A DNA stretch of 5,425 nucleotides. Origin: Anaerolineales bacterium (GTDB lineage Bacteria; Chloroflexota; Anaerolineae; Anaerolineales; Villigracilaceae). Below, in pieces: positions 1-5,425 of the stretch. Under the pieces are notes generated by a model. It saw only the letters and a program-made list of their open reading frames with translations, did not search any database and had not been told where the DNA came from. The DNA is taken from positions 1 through 5,425 of the forward strand of contig JAICRQ010000266.1 of NCBI GenBank assembly GCA_025966435.1, written 5' to 3'. Positions within the stretch are counted from its first letter, which is position 1. Every line of letters begins with the position of its first letter. The position numbers and the translations under genes were made by a program.

Positions 1-67
1 AGGCAGACGCGCACGACTCAAAATCGTGTTCCCTCCGGGAATGAGGGTTCGATTCCCTCCTTCGGCA
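1..67 (+). tRNA. tRNA-Leu (anticodon CAA), 5' end cut by the window edge
   Basis: This is the 3' part of a leucine tRNA that reads UUG codons. The anticodon stem is CACGA (12-16) paired with TCGTG (24-28). The seven-base loop CTCAAAA places anticodon CAA at 19-21. A long variable arm (29-42) with a TCCC/GGGA stem marks a class II tRNA, consistent with Leu. The T arm is GAGGG (43-47), loop TTCGATT (48-54) and CCCTC (55-59). The acceptor 3' strand CTTCGGC (60-66) is followed by discriminator A67, as expected for Leu. The acceptor 5' strand and most of the D arm lie left of the window. CCA is not encoded (the next bases are CTTG), so it must be added after transcription. Confidence 0.95.
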
Positions 68-107
68 CTTGCGGTCGCTCGCATTATACTCTACAGGTAC
101 TATAGCG

Positions 108-140
108 AAAACATCCTCCCTGCGGGAGGATGTTTTGTTT
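108..140 (+). terminator. Rho-independent terminator of the tRNA-Leu transcript
   Basis: A perfect 13-bp stem, AAAACATCCTCCC (108-120) with GGGAGGATGTTTT (124-136), closes a TGC loop. It is followed by GTTT, so the 3' side reads TGTTTTGTTT. The A-rich left foot and T-rich right foot are typical of an intrinsic terminator. It lies 41 bases after the tRNA and probably insulates it from the genes to the right. The A/T symmetry means it could also act on transcripts from the other strand. Confidence 0.85.
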
Positions 141-160
141 CAGGCCACGGACCTGTCAAA

Positions 161-189
161 TTGACTCATATACTCTCTGAACCTATCAA
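161..189 (+). promoter_or_regulatory. Candidate sigma70-type promoter upstream of the small ORF and glgC
   Basis: TTGACT (161-166) matches the -35 consensus at 5 of 6 positions. TATCAA (184-189) matches the -10 consensus at 4 of 6, and the spacer is exactly 17 bases. Transcription would begin near 196, leaving a leader of about 180 bases before the small ORF. This is the best hexamer pair I found between the tRNA terminator and glgC, but the -10 is imperfect and the call rests on sequence match alone. Confidence 0.35.
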
Positions 190-362
190 AAGTTTCAACG
201 GGGACAATTTCGCGGTGCGCTTGCAAATCTTCCGTAGAAAGTAAGTGTTGTCTTTGATGAGATAAACAGTCCGCAAAGAAGTTTATGCAACCCGTATCAT
301 CAAAACTGTTCCACAGGTATATTTATCGAAACTATCGATTAGATTTGCGGTCTATCCTATTT

Positions 363-369
363 AAAGGTG
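363..369 (+). promoter_or_regulatory. Ribosome binding site of the small ORF
   Basis: AAAGGTG lies 4 bases before ATG 374, and its AAGG core lies 6 bases before it. An in-frame TGA (371-373) directly precedes that ATG, so no earlier in-frame start is possible. This site is the main evidence that the short frame is translated. Confidence 0.5.
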
Positions 370-373
370 TTGA

Positions 374-481
374 ATGAGACTGAACGTAATTTTCGTATTG
401 ATCGACTTCCTGATTGTTCTGGCATATCCGTTCGTGTTTCTCTGGGGAAAACTACGACAGATCTTAAGAATTAAGAGATAA
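374..481 (+). CDS. Candidate 35-residue single-pass membrane protein, function unknown
   Basis: I do not recognise this protein. It starts at ATG 374 and ends at TAA 479-481, with a second stop (TAG) immediately after. The N-terminus is MRLN. Residues 5-24 form one hydrophobic segment that begins VIFVLIDFL and includes a buried Asp11 and a Tyr18-Pro19 pair. The tail from Lys26 carries six basic residues (KLRQ then ILRIKR) and no acidic ones. By the positive-inside rule the tail would be cytoplasmic and the N-terminus outside. No cleavable signal peptide is apparent. The frame ends 56 bases before glgC on the same strand, so the two may be co-transcribed. It does not look like KdpF, CydX or other small subunits I know. 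A chance hydrophobic frame in AT-rich DNA cannot be excluded. The Shine-Dalgarno, the double stop and the charge layout favour a real gene. Confidence 0.5.
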   Translation: MRLNVIFVLIDFLIVLAYPFVFLWGKLRQILRIKR

Positions 482-526
482 TAGCAGCACATCCGAATGC
501 AAGATGCGATGTCACATTCCATCACC

Positions 527-532
527 GGAGGT
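527..532 (+). promoter_or_regulatory. Ribosome binding site of glgC, fixing its start
   Basis: GGAGGT ends 5 bases before ATG 538. The next in-frame ATG (547, residue 4) would have a 14-base gap, so the first ATG is preferred. Confidence 0.85.
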
Positions 533-537
533 CTGCC

Positions 538-1797
<1,260 letters not shown>

Positions 1798-1945
1798 TGC
1801 AGCTTGTCTTTTCTCTGATACTATTTTGCTAGAAGAATACTGTTGCCTTCCATGGGGAGAGTAGACACCGCGCCAACGAAGAGAGTATCGGGGAGGTGCT
1901 GCTGGACTCGTTTTAATTGATAGATCACAACTCCGATCCGCTTTT

Positions 1946-1951
1946 AGGAGA
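1946..1951 (+). promoter_or_regulatory. Ribosome binding site of the calcium ATPase gene
   Basis: AGGAGA (1946-1951) lies 6 bases before ATG 1958, an ideal spacing. It supports this start, which gives a 30-residue lead before the conserved cation-ATPase N-terminal domain. Confidence 0.85.
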
Positions 1952-1957
1952 AATTGG

Positions 1958-4900
1958 ATGACGCTTGAAACCAATGGTAATGTCGAACCTTCTCGTAGTG
2001 TTTTAGAACAGGTGGAGCAGCATGAACAGGAATGGCATGCCCTTGAAACCAAAGAGGTATTGGACTATCTGGGAGTGCAGGGAGATGGTCTGACCACGGC
2101 GGAAGCGAAAAAGCGGCTGGAGCGTTTTGGGCCTAACCAGTTGAAGGAAGCAGCGCGCCCCACCTTCTGGCAAACCCTGTGGGAACAGCTGAAAAGTTTT
2201 GTTGTGATTCTCTTGATCGTTGCCTCCGTGATCTCAGCCCTGCTTGGCGACTACGTCGAAGGCGCGGCGATCATGGCGATCGTTGTGCTGAACGCTGTGT
2301 TGGGAATCGTACAGGAGCGCCGGGCAGAGGAAGCGCTGGCAGCTCTCAAGAAACTGGCCGCACCAGACGCGCAGGTCATGCGCGATGGGCGCCGGGTTTC
2401 GGTACCCGCCTATGAGCTTGTGCCAGGCGACCTTGTGTTCCTGGAAGCGGGTAACTTCATCCCCGCCGATATCCGCCTGTTGGAAGCTGTGAACTTGCGC
2501 GTCGAAGAGGCTTCGCTCACCGGCGAATCGCTTGCCGTGCAAAAGAATGCTGCAACGGTCCTGGAGAAAAACGTTCCGCTCGGGGACCGTAAGAACACCA
2601 CGTTTATGGGGACGGTCGTTTCCTATGGACGAGGACGCGGTGTTGTCACGAACACTGGCATGCGCACACAGCTTGGTCTCATCGCGACCATGCTCCAGAG
2701 CGTGGAAACCGAAGAGACTCCTCTCCAGCGCAGACTGGACCAGCTGGGCAAATCCTTGAGCGTAGCATCGCTCTTTCTTGTGGCAATTGTCTTCATTGTC
2801 GCCATCATCAATTCCACTAACGTCAATGAGCTATTTATAAATCCGCTCGGCTATATGCAGGAATTTGCCGTGGAGATCACCGATGTATTTATTATTGCGA
2901 TCAGCCTGGCGATTGCGGCAGTGCCAGAGGGACTCCCGGCAGTGGTAACGATCTCCCTCGCCATTGGCATGCGCGAGATGATCAAGCGCCACGCGCTCAT
3001 CCGAAAGCTGTCGTCAGTGGAGACGCTGGGGTCAGCCACCGTGATCTGTTCCGATAAAACCGGGACGCTGACACAGAACGAGATGACGGTTACGCGGCTG
3101 TGGGCAGATGGACAGTTTATCGAGGTTACAGGCAAAGGGTACGTCCCCAAAGGCGATTTTTTGGTTGATGGAGAAAAGATCGAAATATCCAACTACCCCG
3201 CGGCGCGGACAACTCTGTGGCTTGGGGCTTTAAATAATGATGCTTCCATCGAAACAACCGGTGAAAAGGATTCGCAACAGACCTATCGCATTGTTGGCGA
3301 CCCAACAGAAGGTGCCTTATTGGTCGCCGCGGCGAAAACGGGGGCAGCTTATGTAAAAATCAAGGAGGCCTATCCGCGCGAGCACGAAATTCCCTTCGAT
3401 TCTGAGCGTAAACGCATGATCACGATCCATGATATTTTTGGACCGGACCCGAATGACCTTTCACCCTTTTACGATGAAAACAAGAAAAACTGGGAAGTGA
3501 TTGACGTCAAAGGCGCGCCGGATATCGTGCTGGATCTCTGCACACAATACCAGGACATGAACGATACGCCGCAGCCTCTGGATGCGCAAGCACGGAAACG
3601 TATTCTGGATGCCAACGACCAGATGACAAAGGATGCCTTGCGGGTGCTGGGTCTCGCCTATCGCGTGATTGAAGATGTAAGGGATCATGCGAAAGAGATG
3701 AAAGCCGAAGAACTTGAAAAGGACCTGATCTTCGCTGGTTTGATCGGGATGATCGATCCGGCGCGTAATGAAGTGAAACCCGCACTTGAAAAGGCGCGCG
3801 AGGCTGGCATCCGTACCATCATGATCACTGGCGATTATCCCAATACGGCACATGCCATTGCTGAGACAATTGGCATGCTTAAACACGGCAGGCAAGTCAT
3901 GACGGGCGCGCAGCTGGACGCGCTGGGCGACGAAGAACTCAAGGACGTGATCAGGGATACGGCTGTTTTCGCCCGAGTATCACCCGAGCATAAAATGCGC
4001 CTTGTGGACGCGCTCCAGGCGAACAACGAAGTGGTCGCGATGACTGGTGACGGTGTGAACGACGCGCCCGCCATCAAGCGCGCTGATATCGGTGTGGCGA
4101 TGGGCATCACAGGTACGGACGTCGCCAAAGAGACGGCAGATATGGTGCTGACCGACGATAACTATGCCAGCATTGTCGCGGCGGTGGAGCAGGGACGCAT
4201 TATTTATAGCAACATCCGCAAGTTCGTGTTCTTCCTGCTGTCGTCCAACCTGGCAGAGATTATGATCATCTTTCTGGCAACGCTGGCAGGCCTCCCCCCG
4301 CCGCTGACTGCTATTCAGTTGTTATGGCTCAACCTCATCACCGATGGTGCACCCGCTCTCGCCCTTGCAGTGGAAAAAGGGGACCCGGACATAATGCAGC
4401 AAAAACCTCGCGCGAGATCGGAGCCGATCGTCAACCGCAGCATGATGCTCGGGCTGGTGGTACAAACCGTCGCACAGACGGGTGCCGTACTCACTGCCTT
4501 CGCCCTCGGCTTGATCTGGCATCTGGAAGCGGGTGCGCATGTGATTGGAAACCCAATTGTGTATTTGATTCAGCATGATTGGCGCGGTATCGATGTGCAG
4601 ACCGCAGAGACGATGGCGTTCGTCACACTTTCTTTATGTGAGTTGTTCCGTGCTTATACGGTCCGTTCTGAGCGGGCTTCGCTGTTCCAAATCGGCGTGT
4701 TCTCGAATCGCTACATGCAATATGCTGTGGGTCTATCTCTTGTTCTACTGCTGCTGGTGTGCAGTGTGCCGTTCTTGCAGCCGATTTTCAATACACACTT
4801 CCTCAGCGGGCGAGAATGGGTCATTGTCGTTGGGCTGGCGCTGATTCCAGCAATTGCCGAAGAGATCACAAAATTCTTTTTGCGGCGGGGCAAGCCGTAA
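1958..4900 (+). CDS. P2A-type (SERCA-like) Ca2+-transporting ATPase
   Basis: This ATP-driven ion pump of the cytoplasmic membrane has 980 residues. Domains in order are: the cation-ATPase N-terminal domain (about 28-95), TM1-2 (about 78-118), the actuator with TGES (188-191), TM3 (about 269-288), TM4 with PEGLP (323-327), the phosphorylation site DKTGTLT (Asp366), the nucleotide-binding KGAP (518-521), the hinge TGD (624-626), TGDGVNDAP (696-704), and TM5-10 (about 750-975). Residues that bind Ca2+ in SERCA are all present: Glu324 (E309), Asn764 and Glu767 (N768, E771), Asn792, Thr795 and Asp796 (N796, T799, D800), and Glu895 in TM8 (E908). This favours Ca2+ over Mg2+, K+ or Na+ and suggests that both SERCA sites are formed. 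The nucleotide-binding domain carries an extra acidic and aromatic stretch before KGAP. The TM7-8 outer loop is long, which helps explain the length above many bacterial relatives. It follows glgC by 160 bases on the same strand. Substrate is predicted and not proven, and Mn2+ is the main alternative. Confidence 0.93.
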   Translation: MTLETNGNVEPSRSVLEQVEQHEQEWHALETKEVLDYLGVQGDGLTTAEAKKRLERFGPNQLKEAARPTFWQTLWEQLKSFVVILLIVASVISALLGDYVEGAAIMAIVVLNAVLGIVQERRAEEALAALKKLAAPDAQVMRDGRRVSVPAYELVPGDLVFLEAGNFIPADIRLLEAVNLRVEEASLTGESLAVQKNAATVLEKNVPLGDRKNTTFMGTVVSYGRGRGVVTNTGMRTQLGLIATMLQSVETEETPLQRRLDQLGKSLSVASLFLVAIVFIVAIINSTNVNELFINPLGYMQEFAVEITDVFIIAISLAIAAVPEGLPAVVTISLAIGMREMIKRHALIRKLSSVETLGSATVICSDKTGTLTQNEMTVTRLWADGQFIEVTGKGYVPKGDFLVDGEKIEISNYPAARTTLWLGALNNDASIETTGEKDSQQTYRIVGDPTEGALLVAAAKTGAAYVKIKEAYPREHEIPFDSERKRMITIHDIFGPDPNDLSPFYDENKKNWEVIDVKGAPDIVLDLCTQYQDMNDTPQPLDAQARKRILDANDQMTKDALRVLGLAYRVIEDVRDHAKEMKAEELEKDLIFAGLIGMIDPARNEVKPALEKAREAGIRTIMITGDYPNTAHAIAETIGMLKHGRQVMTGAQLDALGDEELKDVIRDTAVFARVSPEHKMRLVDALQANNEVVAMTGDGVNDAPAIKRADIGVAMGITGTDVAKETADMVLTDDNYASIVAAVEQGRIIYSNIRKFVFFLLSSNLAEIMIIFLATLAGLPPPLTAIQLLWLNLITDGAPALALAVEKGDPDIMQQKPRARSEPIVNRSMMLGLVVQTVAQTGAVLTAFALGLIWHLEAGAHVIGNPIVYLIQHDWRGIDVQTAETMAFVTLSLCELFRAYTVRSERASLFQIGVFSNRYMQYAVGLSLVLLLLVCSVPFLQPIFNTHFLSGREWVIVVGLALIPAIAEEITKFFLRRGKP

Positions 4901-4905
4901 ATAAG

Positions 4906-4951
4906 TACACAGGTAGACAGGTATATACGTGTTTACCTGTGTACCTGTCTA
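4906..4951. repeat. Imperfect inverted repeat of 8-base units between convergent genes; possible terminator
   Basis: The left arm TACACAGGTAGACAGGTA (4906-4923) and right arm TACCTGTGTACCTGTCTA (4934-4951) pair at 16 of 18 positions around a 10-base loop. Each arm is itself a tandem: ACAGGTA occurs at 4909-4915 and 4917-4923, and TACCTGT at 4934-4940 and 4942-4948, both with period 8. A fifth partial unit (TACC) follows at 4950. The element starts 5 bases after the ATPase stop and runs into rnhB. It could end transcripts from either side. The rnhB-strand transcript continues into the T-rich CTTATTT, while the ATPase-strand transcript has no T tract. The unit structure also suggests a dispersed intergenic repeat family. 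Confidence 0.75.
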
Positions 4952-5425
4952 CCTTCACCGAACCCTTTAACGTGAAATGACCTGCGGTGAATGGCAGAAA
5001 TCCCCAGCTGTTTCATCGCGGACCGATGGGACGGCGTGCCATAGCCTTTGTGTTGCCCCAGTCCGTAGCCTTGATAGCATGAATCCAATTCACACATCAA
5101 CTGATCGCGGGCGGTCTTTGCCAGCACGGACGCGGCAGCGATGCTCAGGCAAAGCGCGTCGCCTCTGACCAGTGCGGTCTGTGGAATATCCAGCTCTGGA
5201 AGCTCGAGCCGGAAATCGGTGAGCAGATATTGAGGGCGGAGTGACAAGGCACTCAAAGCCCTTAAGGCAGCCAGACGTGTCGCAGGGACAATGCCATATG
5301 AGTCAATTTCCTCAGCAGAGGCAAAGCCCACGCTCCACGTTAGCGCAACGGCTTTGATGCGCGGCGCCAGCGACTCGCGTTCGAGAGGAGTCATCTGCTT
5401 GGAGTCGCGCAGCCCGGTCAACGTC
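4933..5425 (-). CDS. rnhB: Ribonuclease HII, N-terminal part beyond the window
   Basis: RNase HII cuts the RNA strand of RNA-DNA hybrids and begins removal of single ribonucleotides misincorporated into DNA. About 163 residues are visible, from the edge to TAA (4935-4933). The TTG at 5421 lies inside the conserved GLRDSK block, so it is not a true start. The first domain segment with the catalytic Asp-Glu pair (GxDExGRG) lies off the window. Visible in order are TGLRDSKQ, WSVGFAS-EEID, YLLTD, RGDALCLSIAAASVLAK, YGLGQHKGYGT and HRRSF near the C-terminus. Asp in YLLTD (codon 5217-5215) and Asp in RGD (5160-5158) correspond to E. coli Asp108 and Asp126. The spacing is 19 residues against 18 in E. 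coli. After HRRSF comes a tail whose final residues GRQVHR and stop are encoded by the 4906-4951 repeat. The gene converges on the ATPase, with 32 bases between their stop codons. Confidence 0.95.
   Translation of the reverse strand, partial: TLTGLRDSKQMTPLERESLAPRIKAVALTWSVGFASAEEIDSYGIVPATRLAALRALSALSLRPQYLLTDFRLELPELDIPQTALVRGDALCLSIAAASVLAKTARDQLMCELDSCYQGYGLGQHKGYGTPSHRSAMKQLGISAIHRRSFHVKGFGEGRQVHR

Larger units (their letters stand above)
141..373. other. Non-coding leader region between the tRNA terminator and the small ORF
   Basis: This 233-base stretch is visibly more AT-rich than the flanking genes, and I see no convincing protein-coding frame in it. An open frame that begins inside the tRNA and runs to 244 crosses the terminator hairpin, so it is not a gene. 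The stretch holds one promoter-like pair of hexamers (161-189), a near-identical pair of 10-mers at 151-160 and 181-190, and a small direct repeat TATCGA (324-329 and 333-338). I recognise no riboswitch or known RNA here. It is the likely site of control for the small ORF and glgC. Confidence 0.6.

Noticed and set aside
26..244. A 72-codon open frame on the plus strand starting in the tRNA
   Set aside because: It begins inside tRNA-Leu, reads through the terminator hairpin, has no ribosome binding site and gives no recognisable protein.
1809..1896. A possible structured leader before the ATPase: CTCTGATACT (1813-1822) can pair with AGTATCGGGG (1884-1893)
   Set aside because: The helix needs two G-U pairs and encloses 61 bases without a clear inner structure. 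A ten-pair helix of this kind is expected about once by chance in a gap of this length.
1851..1900. Resemblance of GGGGAGAGTAG to the yybP-ykoY (Mn2+) riboswitch, which often precedes P-type ATPases
   Set aside because: The other conserved parts of that motif, including the matching downstream strand with its GAGACC-like segment, are not found before the start codon.
1896..1916. A six-codon GTG-started leader peptide before the ATPase
   Set aside because: The upstream purine run directly abuts the GTG with no spacer, and no attenuator hairpin follows.
5419..5421. TTG as the start codon of the RNase HII gene
   Set aside because: It lies in the conserved GLRDSK region, and the essential N-terminal Asp-Glu motif must be encoded upstream, beyond the window edge.

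Overview
The window looks like ordinary chromosomal DNA of moderate GC content from a free-living bacterium. It holds the 3' part of a leucine tRNA, a candidate 35-residue membrane protein, a complete ADP-glucose pyrophosphorylase gene (glgC), a complete SERCA-like P2A calcium ATPase gene, and, convergent on the other strand, the 3' part of rnhB (RNase HII). GlgC is of the cyanobacterial/plant sequence type, and the tRNA gene does not encode its CCA tail. These traits together would fit a Chloroflexota (Anaerolineae-like) genome, but that placement is an inference from remembered family resemblance and is not proven by the sequence.

Layout: 1-67 is tRNA-Leu(CAA), cut by the left edge, followed at 108-140 by a perfect 13-bp hairpin with a short T-rich tail that should terminate it. 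From 141 to 373 there is an AT-richer non-coding stretch with one plausible sigma70-type promoter (161-189). A small ORF (374-481) with its own Shine-Dalgarno sequence ends 56 bases before glgC (538-1797) and may share its transcript. A 160-base gap then leads to the calcium ATPase (1958-4900). The ATPase and rnhB converge. Only 32 bases separate their stop codons, and an imperfect inverted repeat built from 8-base units (4906-4951) fills the gap and supplies the last codons and the stop of rnhB.

The genes do not form one pathway. GlgC makes ADP-glucose for glycogen or trehalose-type storage, the ATPase exports or sequesters Ca2+, and RNase HII removes ribonucleotides from DNA. I found no mobile element, CRISPR array, toxin-antitoxin pair or defence system. 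The two points most worth following up are the small membrane ORF upstream of glgC and the repeat that has become part of the rnhB coding sequence.
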